Origin: Chalciporus piperatus | Taxonomy: Eukaryota > Basidiomycota > Agaricomycetes > Boletales > Boletaceae | DNA length: 64,000 nt | Direction of reading: 5' to 3' | Assembly: GCA_038093975.1 (NCBI GenBank) | Contig: JBBPTG010000031.1 | Span: 62,001 to 126,000, forward strand | Part shown: one piece after another, positions 24,450-36,122 of the stretch | How positions within the stretch are numbered: position 1 is the first letter of the stretch | How the letters are laid out: each line of letters begins with the position of its first letter | Translations under genes and position numbers: made by a program | Notes under the pieces: generated by a model | What the model saw: only the letters and a program-made list of their open reading frames with translations | Database searches by the model: none | What the model was told of the DNA's origin: nothing

Positions 24450-27400
24450 ATGCCCCTCTGCTTGCTTTGCCCCGTCGGTCAACAGCCTACATTCGCTGAA
24501 GTAGGTGAATTGGCGAATGTAAGCTGGGTAGCTTCTCGTTAGCAGGCACGGTCTGACGATTCTTCTAGCATATCTCTCAAATACATTCGAAAGCGTCAAT
24601 TAACGGTGTGGCGCACTCCCCCTCCACCCGCTGCTGCGTCTGCAACAAGAGCTTCACCACCCCTGCTGGTTTGCTCAGCCACCAGAATGCTAAAGATCAT
24701 TTACTGCCTTGCTCGCAATGCTCTCGTAAATTTGCAAGTTCCGAGAAACTTGCCTGGCACCAATGCGGGGCCCGCGCATCGTCGTCTTCCACTGTCGTGA
24801 AAAGTGACGTGATCGCCAACGAACCAACGGCCGTTGAGCAGCGCACCACTCATCGCTGCAAGGAGTGCAAAGCGCACTTTGATTCTCTTGCAGAACTGGA
24901 ATCGCACGAGTATTCCCACCGCAAGCTCACCTGCTCGAAGTGTAGCGTGCGCTTTTCCTCCCTCGTCGAGTGGAATGACCACTTCAAGACAGAACATCAG
25001 AAGCCTGTTAAATGTAGCGGCTGTAAGGCGGACTTCGCTTCCGACGCCCTTCTCGCTTCCCATGGAAGGTCCTGCCCAGCTATCGCTCGCCCCGCGAGTG
25101 CCCAGTCTCAACCGAACAAACCCCTTCCCTCCGCTTCTCAGCACAAAAGTTTGCTTGTTTGCGAACTTTGCAAAAGAGAATTTAGAATCCAGGAAGGCCT
25201 CCAAGCCCATGTAGCCGCGAAACACCCCAGCGGAGTGAAGTGCGTTATCTGCCACTTAGTCTGTTCTTCCTCAGCCGTACTCGAAGAACACGTTGACACC
25301 GTACACACGTGTACCGTATGCCACGATGGCATCTTGAGAGATGCTCAGACTCTTTCCGATCATATGTTCGAGCACACCCATCCTATCCCATGCAAGAGAT
25401 GTGGAACGCGATACCGGACGGAGGAGGAACGCATGCTTCATTTTGCGGCCGCAGATAACTCCCATCCGGTCTGCCTCGACTGTCAAATTGGCTTCGAGGA
25501 TGAAGGCGCGTCGCGTGCGGTAGGTTATGTTTGCCACTATGGGACTCTCGATGCTCACTAGATGGGACTAGCACGTGCGCTTAGTGCATCCCTCTCCGAA
25601 GCCGAGCCCAAAGCCGAGCCCAAAGCCGAGCCCAAAGCCGAGCTCTCCCCGATCGTCTTCTCCACACCTAGGTGTGGAAGTTCATGTAGCTCCCCAACGC
25701 CTCCCTATCTTTCAGTGCGACGTCTGCCACGGGGCTTGCTCTTCCCAGACGGAGCTTGACGTGCATATCGTCACAGTTCACTCGTGTCCTATTTGCCACG
25801 ATGGCATATATATAGACACAAGAGCCCTGGAGCAGCACTTGGAGCAGCATCGTCACCCTTATGGATGCCTCGCGTGTGGCCTAGCGTATGCTGAGGAAGA
25901 ACAGCTCCTTCAGCATTACAAGGAGACCCCTGGCGACATCCATCCCCATTGTGATAAGTGCGACATTGGATTCGAGAACCACGATGCGTATTCCTTGGTA
26001 AATGCCATGCTCAATTTGGGGTTAGAAGTGAAAATCGCTGATCAGTGATTCACAGCACGTCGAAGGAGCCCATCCACGTATTGCTTGTGACACGTGTGAT
26101 GGTGCTCTTTTCGATCAAGACGAGCTCGCCGTGCATTACTTAAGTTCGCGGAAACATCCCAAGTGCGACAAGTGTGGCATCAGCTTTAGAGATCAGTGTG
26201 ATTTTATAGATGTGAGTGGCGAGACTCGTCCGTCGTGTCCCCCTTTGACCGTTGGACGTATCAGCACGGGGCGTCGGTTCACCCGGAGTGTCATTGCTAC
26301 TTGTGTCAGTGGCACTTTGACACGCCGGAGATTCTGCAGAATCACATCAGACATTTCTCTAACCATCCGAAATGTCAAGACTGCAACATCAGATTCGCTG
26401 ATGCAGAAGCGTACCAGCATGTAAGATTGACATTTAGCTGAAAAGCTTGGGATTAACTGCATACTTTCCATCCTAGCATCTTTTCGTCACACACCGACCG
26501 TCCTTTGGCGATCACCAACATATGGATGTCTCGAGCACCGAGGAAGACCACGAGGATCAGATGAGCCCAGCTGAGCCTCCCAGTCCGCTACTGAGCGCTC
26601 GAGCTATCGACCCTCTTTGGGGCTTCGAGGCCAGTACAAGTCTGCCGTACGCGTCATTCATCCCGTTACCTCCGAGTTTGAGCGGCTATTCTAGTCCAAC
26701 GTCTCAAAGGGTCACTATCGAATCACCCGTTCAAGATGGTTCACTTGGGTCTCATTCCCGCAGCTCCACGCTCTCTGTAGAGCAACGTTCCCCCATGGAT
26801 GGTCAGCCATGGGAGGCGACTGCTCGGTCTCTGTCCTTGGATGTTGAACAACCCCTCAAGCCAGCCTCCGAATTCGACCACTCCCCGCTGTCGACGGTCC
26901 CATTGGTCGGGAGCCCTCCTCCTGTGTTTAGCGTGGAGCTCTTTCAGTCAACCGACTTCCCATTCAGCCCGCGTCCTGATTCTCCACCGTTATTCTCCCT
27001 CTCTCAAAGGATCGTTAATACTGTGGCGATGCACGATGATGACGAGAGCGAATCTAACAGTTCTTTCAGGCGTTCTCCTCCACTAATCTCGCCCGTAGTC
27101 AAGTTGCCCGATCCCGCCGCTGCATCCCCGTCGTCTACAACATCAGGTTGGACGATGGCGAGCGATACAGAACCTAAGAGGTCGTTATATAATTCGGCTT
27201 CTTCATCCAAAGCCACGAAGGGGTTGTATTCCGTCGGCCAGACTGCATCATCCACGCACTCTAGCACGCCGCAATTGAGCTTGCTAGTTCCAGGTGTGTT
27301 GAATAGCGCAAGGTAGTAAGATTCCATTTGTCGCACATGGAGGCTTCTGTTGACCTCGCTTCCCAGTAATTCTGGATGTCCTAGCTCTATCTCTCCCGAG

Positions 27401-28123
27401 TCGGCTGGCATTAGCGTATCGGCGACTATGACTCCAGAGTATATTCGCGAGGCCCGCGCGTATCTGCCTTTCACGCATCAGAGAGATGACCCGCCGTCAT
27501 CTACAATTTCTCGTAGTCCAGCTATTTCGTCGCCCATTCTGTCATCAACGGGGCTTGCCCTAGGCGAACATGGGCACCGTCGTGAAGTGCGGTTCGAGGC
27601 GAACATTATGACAGAGTCTGCGTGGGATAGGCAGTCCACGTCCAGCGACTCGTCACTTGATCCACCGGTAGTACTTCCTAGGCCAGGTTCGGGGAATTTC
27701 AGGGTGAACGGTACGTTTCCAGTCGACCCTCACCGGGATCCCTCCCTCAATGGCGTACAATCACAGGCATTAGTAAATTACCCCGTTTCTCAGCACTCAA
27801 ACGAACGACTAGGACAAACGGCCATGCAAATCATATCTTGCCTCGCCTGCACAACGGACGGTCGAACGGAGTTCCCCCGCCATCCTACCACTGCAGGTCT
27901 TGTTACAAAGACCATTGCGAAGAACCAACGACGACAACATGTGGTCACTTGTTCTGCTATGAGTACGTGAATCCTCTTCTTTTATCTTTTTCTCTCGAGA
28001 ATTAGCGTATACTGAACTGGATAAAGTTGCATCTCGACGGCAGTCATTCAAGACTCGCGTTGCCCCGTTTGTCAGGCGCCGACGTTGCTGTATTGTTTGT
28101 TCCGCATTGATACGTCTGCCTGA
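24450..28123 (+). CDS. C2H2 zinc-finger array protein with C-terminal RING finger, paralogue 1
   Basis: Nine exons give an unbroken 1,076-aa protein: 24450-24518, 24569-25519, 25572-25997, 26056-26211, 26265-26420, 26477-27312, 27367-27710, 27767-27962, 28027-28123. It starts MPLCLLCPVG and has about 19 C2H2-like fingers in its first 660 or so residues, some degenerate (C2HC). Examples are CELCKREFRIQEGLQAHVAA and CQDCNIRFADAEAYQH followed by HLFVTH. A Pro-Ser-Pro-Lys repeat (25600-25642) sits between fingers. A Ser/Pro-rich disordered stretch follows, then TPEYIREARAYL, then a C3HC4 RING: CRSC, CGHLFCYDC and CPVC, ending ATLLYCLFRIDTSA. The RING suggests E3 ubiquitin ligase activity; the fingers could bind DNA, RNA or protein. 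All five introns in the array cut directly before the first zinc-binding His. The start is supported by matching exon 1 of the neighbouring paralogue. Confidence 0.88.
25600..25642 (+). repeat. 12-bp tandem repeat encoding Pro-Ser-Pro-Lys
   Basis: About three and a half copies of a 12-base unit (CCGAGCCCAAAG) lie inside exon 3 of the first zinc-finger/RING gene. The unit length keeps the frame and gives a short PSPK linker between two fingers. Confidence 0.85.
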
Positions 28124-28390
28124 GTTCCTGGATTTATGTGCTCGTATCTTGCTATGTTCCATTTCTCCTTGTCATCTATGATTGTGATATTCTATGAGTT
28201 CGCGACAAGTTCGCGACGTGTATTATCCCGTATTCCAATCTATTGAAGTGCCACCACCTTTTTGGCGAAGATCCGTTTTGGTGTGACTCCTGACTCGGAA
28301 CCGTGTGAACGACCTCGGTGTTGAAGTTCTTTCCTTCTCTTCTTCGCGACCTTCACTGTCGATCGGGCATCCGGCATTGCATTGGCGACG

Positions 28391-31304
28391 ATGCCTACCT
28401 GCAGCTTTTGTCCAGGACGTTCGTTTGTGGACGATAACGCAGTGCGAATGGTCAGTTGCTGTGTCTGTGCACCCGAGTCTTTCAACGCTCACAGATGACG
28501 ATGATACTAGCACAAAGACTCTCAACACTGGTGGTGTCAATCCTGCGACAGGCTCTTCTCGAAAGAAGAACATCTGGATCAACACAATTCTGCAAAACAT
28601 CCCTCCTTCCCTTGTGGCACATGCGACAAGGGATTTGGGACTTGGCAAGCACTCGATCAGCACATGACAGATAAACACCCTCCTCTCTTCGAATGCGAGT
28701 ATTGCGATCGCGAATTCACTACAGACGAAGGTCGGCTATCACACGAGAAGGCTAAGCACCCCACGTTCGAGTGCGAATACTGCGATCGCGAATTCACTAC
28801 AGACGAAGGTCGTCTCGCTCATGAGGAGGCTAAGCACCCCATGTTCGAGTGCGAATACTGCGATCGCGAATTCACTACATACGAAGGGCGGCTATCGCAT
28901 GAGCAGGCCGAACACCCTCCCGTGTTTGAATGCGAATATTGCGACAGGGAATTCTCTTCAGAGGGCGCTCGGCGCCAACATGAGGAGGCGAAGCATCCAG
29001 CTACCTACGAGTGCCGGCATTGCGATCGTGAGTTTACATCTGAAGAAACTCGCTCGCAGCACGAAGATGCCATACACACCAATTTCTGCGAGCTTTGTAA
29101 CAAGTCGTTCGCTTTTCCGGAAGCTCTAAACCAGCACCTGAAAACGAAGAAACATTTCCATTGCGGCGAATGCGGCCGGGGGTTCGCTACTCAAGACGGC
29201 TTGAACACCCACAAGAAGGTCTTCCACTCTCGTCCCTCCGTTGGCACTGCACCCATATTCCCTTCCATTAGCCGTCCATCTGCGCCATTCAGCTCTTCGC
29301 TCTCAAATGACGTCAAAGCTACTCAGACTCCGGCCCCCCAGAAGCAAGAATCAGCAGCGCCTACTCCCTCCGAATCCGATACGGAGGAGATGCCTAGTTT
29401 TGCGACCTCAGATTCAGGGGCGTCATCTGCGGACGACGAGGACCTATCTACTCCCAGAAATGGGGTTTCTACCTCACAGAAGGGGGTTCGCGACGGGACT
29501 GCCAGTGAGCAATCCTGTGTCTGCACAATTTGTCAGCGATCGTGCGAGTCGTGTGCGTGCACGATTTGTCAACGAGCGTCTCCTGTCTCTAAGACAGAAA
29601 ATCTTGTGGGAGATGACGCGGGAAGTACCACCCCTGCTGATCTCCTTGCTGATCCCGTCGGTCAGGACGATACCGCCGTCGAACGCGAAGTCTGTTGTCC
29701 ATCTTGCTTCAAGGTCGTTGATGCAAAGGAGGGCCTTGCGGAGCACGTCTGCGCTTCCTTCGAAAGCATGCTTCCGCTTCACTGCTCTGCCTGTTATACC
29801 CAGTTCGCCGACCCGTCGTCACTCCAGGAACACCTTTTGGAGGGTCGCCGTTCCTTCTCATGCCAGCTCTGTGCGACGTCGTGTTGCTCAAGCGAAATGT
29901 TACAAGATCATCTTCTCAGCCATCCTGTCTGTGCCAGGTGTGGCGAGTTTTTCATTGATGATCCTTCCCTTTGCCAAGTAAGAGTTCGCCAGCTTCGTGG
30001 CGAGTTCCTTAATGATTATCGTACATTCTGACGTCCAATCTCTTTGACAGCATGTGGAGTCTACACACCCTGTCGTTGTATGCTGGGATTGTGATGGGGC
30101 CGTCGTGGAGCAGAGTAGTCTCGAACTTCATTATACTGATTCCCCGGCTCATCCCTCATGTCCTTTCTGCGAAATAGGCAAGAGGAATGAGGAGGATTTG
30201 GACGAGGTTCGTGTCATATGCGGTTGAGACGAACACGTTTTTCACATTTCCGCACAGCATGTCAAGAACGACCACGCCACAGCTCCTGAGATTGCTGTAT
30301 TCCCAGAAGTTGGCGTGTTAAACGTGAGTGGCCGATTGTAGTTTGACACCACGCTAACTGGTACCTAGGCGAGTCTGGATCGAGAACTCCCTGCAGACGA
30401 GCAGGCCAGCCAAGGTGGTGAAGCCGGTGTTGTACGGAATCTCTCGGATGAGTCCGACTTGCTTCCGCCATTGCCTCCTCCGGGAGAGATTTCTTCGTCT
30501 ATCCCATCGATGCCACCCCAGACTCAATATCATGTCGAGGTACTACCCGTTAACGGACAGGAATCTTTGGAACTCGCTCTGTGTGTTGAACCGTCTCCTT
30601 CACCGACTCCGTCTGAACATGGCAGCAACGGAAGTCGGTCCCGATTGCTCACTCGCACCCCCGAACCTACCGAGAACATCCTCGTGCATGACGTTTCCCG
30701 TCCACAATCCCTGGCTTCTTCAACACTCGCTGAGTCATTCTCCGATATAAGGTGATATTCATTTCGTACACCATACGAGATCATGCAGGCTGACACTCGG
30801 TGACAGCTCACCTACATCCTCGTGCCACTCGATCGTGTACATCTCTGCTGATGGAATACCCGACTACGTAAGGGAGAATCGCGCGTATCTAGTAGCTACT
30901 AGTGTTGCCTCACCTTCGTCGGACGGCACACCTCTCCGTCTGCCATCGACTTACTCCCCCTCCCTCGAATCTCTGGAGTTATCAGAACGTCTTGGGCCAC
31001 AAGACAACGCTGTCCCTGTCTCGAACGTTCCCGGGCCGAGCACGAGCGCCCCGACGCACCGCTTACATTGCCGGATCTGCCTCCGCGATCCCTGTCAGGA
31101 CATGACCGCAACCATTTGTGGTCACATCTTTTGCAAACGGTGAGTCGTCCTTTTTCACGAACCGACCGTGCGTATGGTTAATGGATCTGACTGGATCGTG
31201 CGTTCAGGTGCATTACACAAGCTGTCGTTTCGAAATCGGAATGTCCGGTTTGTAAGAGCGCGACGTTGCTCTATTGCCTCTTCAAGCTCGATCTATCGGC
31301 CTAA
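28391..31304 (+). CDS. C2H2 zinc-finger array protein with C-terminal RING finger, paralogue 2
   Basis: Seven exons give an unbroken 853-aa protein: 28391-28450, 28511-29977, 30051-30206, 30258-30323, 30369-30751, 30807-31139, 31208-31304. It starts MPTCSFCPGR, parallel to the upstream copy. The first part holds about ten fingers, three of them nearly identical (CEYCDREFTTDEGRLSHEKA type). A disordered segment with two CTICQR motifs and about six more fingers follow, with introns directly before HVESTH and HVKNDH. Then come a Ser/Pro-rich stretch, IPDYVRENRAYL, and a C3HC4 RING (CRIC, CGHIFCKRC, CPVC) ending ATLLYCLFKLDLSA. The last exon is 97 nt with the same phase as in the upstream gene. 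It lies 267 bases downstream, head to tail, so it is a tandem duplicate. Predicted role: RING E3 ligase with a zinc-finger recognition region; target unknown. Confidence 0.88.
28688..28921 (+). repeat. Three near-identical 78-bp zinc-finger repeats
   Basis: Three consecutive 78-base units, each encoding one C2H2 finger plus linker (26 residues beginning FECEYCDREF), lie within exon 2 of the second zinc-finger/RING gene. The nucleotide identity is high, so the expansion is recent. A fourth, more diverged unit follows. Confidence 0.85.
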
Positions 31305-31732
31305 GGCCTGAGGACCCGAATCGCGCCTTATACATGCGTGGAACGATGTTCGAGTCTCTATCTTGGTAATCCTGCTGTCTTGTTTACATCATAATGCTCT
31401 CCACGTTGATTTTTGTTCTTGCATACAACCCTCACTCACTCATACCTGCACGCTCTTGTACCTAGTTGTATCATCATCGATATCAAACGCTCGTTGCTGT
31501 ATCTGTCCATAGTCGCGCTCGCTCTTTTTGAACGACATTCACGAATCGTGATCTTTTCGCCATCAAAAGTCAGTGAGCAGTCAGTGAGAGGCCAACGTCG
31601 CGTTCATTAGCTAGTCAAGATGATCTACAATGGATGTTCTAAGTTCTAACAAATGGTTCTGCTTGTTCTACACGAGTCCTCCCCTGAGGTATATTCAACG
31701 TGTGGGGAGTCAAGGATGGTAGCAGTTGATGA
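31305..31732. other. Intergenic between convergent genes
   Basis: About 0.43 kb between the stop of the second zinc-finger/RING gene and the stop of FTR1. It should hold the two 3' untranslated regions. No coding structure was recognised. Confidence 0.4.
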
Positions 31733-33363
31733 TCATAGCCGTGATCGGCTCTCAGTCCGACTCACGGTAGCTATCTCGTGTTCTGACTTTTCCGTTAAAA
31801 CGCCATGCGTCTCTTGCACCTTGCGTTGTTCGCGCCTCCGTTTTCCATTCGCCGACTCCCATCCAAAGATCGTCGTGCGTCCCTATTGACGAAAAGAAAA
31901 AGAAAAAATCCTTCGCGTCAGTATCTGGGGGACAGCAAGAAACTAACGCAATGTCTTACCTCTTTGAACTTCAAGTAAATGAGGATGGCGATGACCGCCA
32001 ACCAATAAAACACGTACGACAGTACGCTGCCCACTGAGTTGAATTGAATTCATATTATCGTCAGGGCGTGGCTCGAATTAATGAAAAAAAGGACTGCCAA
32101 GAAGCCCCAAGACTCACAGGTGGCGCTATTTTGCCAGCCCAAGACGGCGTTGAAAAGGGACCAATCGCCAAGCGAAGATGAACAGCAATTGAGGTGCCAT
32201 ACATTTCCGCGGACGTCATACGACCCGGGACCGGTCCCAATGGAGTCGTCGCCGTGGAGACCGAGCATTTGGAGAAAGGCATTCTCTTGGAATGCCCAGA
32301 CAGCTTTGGAGAAGAGGCCGGCGCCGATGAGTAATAGCAAGTTGGCCATGCATACGAGGAAAATTTTGAGGGCTGAGAGAAGCATGTGAGTGGTCAACGA
32401 CAACAGGCGAAGTGGGAACGAGATGCTCACTTGTTCTGCTGGCGAATTGGTATATAATGAACCCGCAGAAAAGGCCGCATATAATCCCGGATATGGCAGC
32501 TATGGGTATCGAGGTTGCTGGTTGTGCAAGGGCGACACCACTAACGAAAACGACTGCTTCCACCCCTAGTTCGAAAAAAAAAAAACGGCGTTCAAATCGG
32601 TCTGTGGAGCAAACGGTGGAGATTAACGACTGACCCTCTCTCAGAACCGTGATCATTGGGAGCAGGAAGAGTACCCATCGGCTAGCTCTAGAGCTACGAT
32701 CACCTTTGACGACATGTTAAACTTGGCGGAACCGTTTGCTCGGACAACCTACGTTTGCCACTGAATGCATTTTGGAGTTTAATGCGCCACTTTGTTCGCG
32801 CTCTGTCCATTTTGAGCATAGTGATACCCATGACTAAAATCATCAGGGAAGCGATGAGCTGAAATGTACCTGAGGCGAAAAACAAGTGTCAGGGATATGA
32901 TGGCAGTGGGAGTCGAAGACGTGTTTACCCTCCCATAGGTGTTCAGACTTTGACCAAAGGTCTTTTGCCTGGGTGAACCACACGGCAACGAAGGTTGCAC
33001 CAAGCGCTAAGGATATGGCGAGTCCGACGAAGGACCCGAGGATGATCTGTGGGTCGAGTTGAGAGAGTGACGGGTATGTTAGAGCATTATTCATACCTGC
33101 AGCCTGAGCTTCCGCAAAACGCGTGGTCCGGGCGTTGCAATGTCAGACTCTGGGTCAATATGTGTCAATGGGGAGTTGGGTGGGCGTTCCCCGCTGCCAT
33201 TGTCAGCGTGATTCGTTGCCGGGGCCGGGGCCGGGGTGAGAGGGGCAGGCTGTTCGTGTACTATTTGCTTCACAAGGCTGAGGAGGGCGGATATGATGAC
33301 GGCGGACTCGAGAGCCTCGCGAAAGACGGTGAAGAAGACCGTAACGGAGAAGAGGTTCGACAT
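31733..33363 (-). CDS. FTR1: High-affinity iron permease
   Basis: Plasma-membrane iron permease that takes up Fe(III) produced by the partner ferroxidase encoded next to it. The start MSNLFSVTVFFTVFREALES carries the first REGLE-type iron-binding motif (here REALE). A hydrophilic Pro/Ala-rich loop follows, then GSFVGLAISLALGATFVAVW (about 33050-32990), the helix QLIASLMILVMGITMLKM (about 32865-32810), and a second motif LREGVEAVVFVSGVAL assembled across an intron (about 32650-32530). The next helices are SGIICGLFCGFIIYQF and MANLLLLIGAGLFSKAVWAF. The last helix (VLSYVFYWLAVIAILIYLKF, about 32030-31955) is followed by a basic cytoplasmic tail beginning GRTTIFGWESANGKRRREQR. Seven helices and two REGxE motifs match the OFeT/FTR1 family. 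About six introns. Confidence 0.92.
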
Positions 33364-33406
33364 CTCGCACTAACCGGTGACTTTGCCCTTGTCCCCCTGG
33401 GCCTTT

Positions 33407-33415
33407 ATCTGATAA
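33407..33415 (+). promoter_or_regulatory. ATCTGATAA site 1 (iron GATA-factor site)
   Basis: Exact ATCTGATAA on the plus strand, 44 bases upstream of the FTR1 start codon. Confidence 0.75.
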
Positions 33416-33458
33416 TTTTCAAGTCCGATGTCCGACCGAAACCGAACTGACATGAATC

Positions 33459-33467
33459 TTATCAGAT
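33459..33467 (-). promoter_or_regulatory. ATCTGATAA site 2 (iron GATA-factor site)
   Basis: Exact ATCTGATAA on the minus strand (TTATCAGAT as written on the plus strand), about 44 bases from site 1. Confidence 0.75.
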
Positions 33468-33576
33468 ATCGATGACAGGTGATGGCAGTGATTCACCAGA
33501 AAAGAGGGTATTGCCAAGAGGGCACAAGTGTCGTGCTGTTTCATCAACATCAGGCCATGGCCAAGAGTAATTTCTT

Positions 33577-33585
33577 ATCTGATAA
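33577..33585 (+). promoter_or_regulatory. ATCTGATAA site 3 (iron GATA-factor site)
   Basis: Exact ATCTGATAA on the plus strand, about 20 bases upstream of the TATATAA box of FET3. Flanking bases resemble those of site 1 (TT before, TTTCC or TTTTC after). Confidence 0.75.
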
Positions 33586-33695
33586 TTTCCATGCGTGTCA
33601 GGTACGTATATAACTACCGTCCCCTTGTAATAAATGACACTCTCAGGCGCGTTTTCCGCATCTAAATAACCCTGCGACTTGAAAGGCAAGCGATC

Positions 33696-36122
33696 ATGTC
33701 TCTCGCTGTCTGGTCGCTCCTTGCGTTCTCCCCCTGCGCCCTTGCTGGTGTTCAGGAATTGTGGTGGAATGTCACCTATGTTCAAAACGCGAACCCAGAC
33801 GGCCTTTTCGAGCGCCGTGTCATCGGCGTAAATAATACTTGGCCGTGCGCACATTCAATTCCACCATTCGCAGTGTCTGATTCATTCTAGACCTCCTCCA
33901 ATATCCGTCGACGCGACGGATTCTTTGCTTATTCACGTTGCCAACTCTCTCGACGTGCCGACAACTCTACACCACCATGGTATGTTCTTCAATTCGACAT
34001 CCTGGATGGATGGCGCGTCATCCGTCTCGCAATGGTACGTTCCGTTCGACACTGCCACGTTTGTCATTGTTCTAAGCGACTCGCGCAGCGGGATCCCTCC
34101 CGGCGAAACATTCGATTATGTGGTACCAATCAACTCTTCCGGCCAACACGGTACTTACTGGGCTCATGCTCACTCATCGGTAGGCATATATCAAAGATTG
34201 ACGGTTACGTTGATTTATTCCGCTGTTGCCATTTCAGGGCCAATATGTAGACGGTCTCCGTACTCCCCTTGTCTTGCACCCATCGAACGAGACATACAGT
34301 TATGATGAAGAGTTCACCGTCATTCTCGGTGATTGGTACCATGACCAGCATGCCACATTGATGAAAAGCTTCATCAACGTCGCAAATCCAGGTGGTGCTG
34401 AACCCGTACCAGGTGGGCCTTTTAACTCCCGGTCATTGCCAGGCTTTGTTCACGAACGTCGTACTGTCGTTCAGATTCCGGGTTGATCTACTTTGCCCAA
34501 AATTCGACGTACCTGCCTCCAATACCAAAAAGTTCACCCGCACCGGTCACGTCTGCGGTAGGCTTCAACGAAAATGCGACGTTGCCGTTTGTCCCAGGTC
34601 GTACTTATCGGCTGAGGATCATCAATACGGCCGCATTCTCTGCGTTTTATTTTTGGATAGATGGGCATGCAATGAGTATCATCGAAGCTGACGGTGTGAG
34701 TTGTCTCTCCTCGACCACCATGTCAAGCGATGATGTACTAACCTCGATTGAACACGCAGACAGACGTCCAAGAACAACCAGTAGACATGCTGAGTATCTC
34801 TGCTGCACAGCGTTATTCCGTCCTCGTTCAAGCTCGGAACGATTCATCTTCCAACTGGATGATCCATGCTAATATGGACACCACAATGTTTGACAAAGTT
34901 CCTGAAACATTGCAAACAAGTGTGTACTAGTCCCTTCATAGAGCCTGCGTATCATTGACTCGCCTGCGTTCCGATAGACCTCACCTCTTCGATCACGTAT
35001 GCGTCGGGTCAACCTATCACTGACCTTGGTCCCATACCCAGTTACCACATGACCAACGATACGGCACTGGTCCCTGTAGTTCCTATCCCACAACCTGTTG
35101 CCTCGAAAACCGTCGAGTTGGAGTTAGTCTTCCAAACCATGGACGATGGCACGAACCGTGGAACACTCAACGGATATGTATACAACTCTCCAATCGTGCC
35201 TGCGATCGTGTCTGCACTCACTCTTGGCCCAAACGCGACGGTAGAGGAAGCGTACGGACCATATAGCATCATGGTTGACCATCTTGAGGTTGTCGATATC
35301 ATTGTCAAGAATTCGGATCACGCTGCACATCCATTGTACGCTTGTGTGCCTTTTATCCCTGGCCATGTATCAGTGCTGACCTCGAGTGTCTCAGTCACTT
35401 GCACGGGCACACGTTCCAGATCGTCAATCGTGCGCAGCAGTACGACTCGACGGATCCCGCGTTGAACCCTCCGCTGATCGAAGGACAAGCAAATCCAATG
35501 CGGCGCGACACGGTAACCATTCCGGGCTCCTCATCCGTTACACTCCGCGTGGTGGCAGATAACCCCGGAACGTGGCTGTTCCATTGTGCGTTTCCCCGAA
35601 CCTGGCCAAGTTACTTGCTCTGGGAACGCTGATCTATTTCGGACTAGGTCACATCGAATGGCATCTAGAAGCTGGTCTTGCGGTTCAATTTATCGAAGCA
35701 CCACTCCAAGTGCAAGAACGATCGGTGGGACGAGTTCCCTCAAACCTATACGACCAGTGCGCAGCACTGGGTAAACCTCGGTCGGGTAACGCCGCCGGAC
35801 ATGCGTCTCCAGCGGACCTGTCGGGGCTTCCTTTGGGACCTTGGCCGCAACAGATGGGGTGGCTTCCAAAGGGTATTCTGGCCATGACGGGGTAAGTTGT
35901 GATCCTTTCGGGGTTTTGTCCAATCCTGTGATTTATTTCTGATGTTGTTCGTTCACCTCCCTCAGATGTGTGCTCACGGCGGTGTGCGGCATGCTGACAG
36001 TGATATGGTACTCGCTTGGCGCCGCGGATAGCGAGGAGGAAATCGAGCAAGAGGTGAGGCGACGGATGGAAGCGAAGGAGAAACGAGGGCGGTTTTTTGG
36101 GTTGTTCAAAAAGGTTTCCTGA
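33696..36122 (+). CDS. FET3: Multicopper ferroxidase Fet3, membrane-anchored
   Basis: Cell-surface ferroxidase that oxidises Fe(II) for transfer to the FTR1 permease. The start MSLAVWSLLAFSPCALAG is a signal peptide. Copper-ligand motifs are in place: LHHHGMF (about 33970), YWAHAHSSGQYVDG assembled across an intron (about 34160 and 34240), HLHGHTFQIV (about 35400) and the signature HCHIEWHLEAGL (about 35585 and 35650). Several N-glycosylation sequons are visible. Near the C-terminus one membrane helix (GILAMTG joined to CVLTAVCGMLTVIWYSLG, about 35870-36020) is followed by an acidic then basic cytoplasmic tail ending FFGLFKKVS. That tail and helix separate Fet3 from secreted laccases. About nine introns interrupt the gene. 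It is divergent from FTR1 with shared promoter GATA sites, indicating co-regulation by iron. Confidence 0.92.

Larger units (their letters stand above)
33364..33695. promoter_or_regulatory. Shared bidirectional promoter of FTR1 and FET3
   Basis: Only 332 bases separate the divergent start codons of the permease and ferroxidase genes. The stretch carries three exact copies of ATCTGATAA, the extended GATA sequence preferred by iron-responsive GATA repressors of fungi (Urbs1/SRE/Sfu1 type). A TATATAA box at 33607-33613 lies about 85 bases before the FET3 start. Confidence 0.8.

Noticed and set aside
24608..25561. Zinc-finger gene starting near 24608
   Set aside because: There is no ATG there, and splicing from an ATG at 24450 completes the first finger and matches exon 1 of the paralogue.
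28690..29230. CRISPR-like regular repeats
   Set aside because: The periodic units are coding zinc fingers in frame in a eukaryotic gene.
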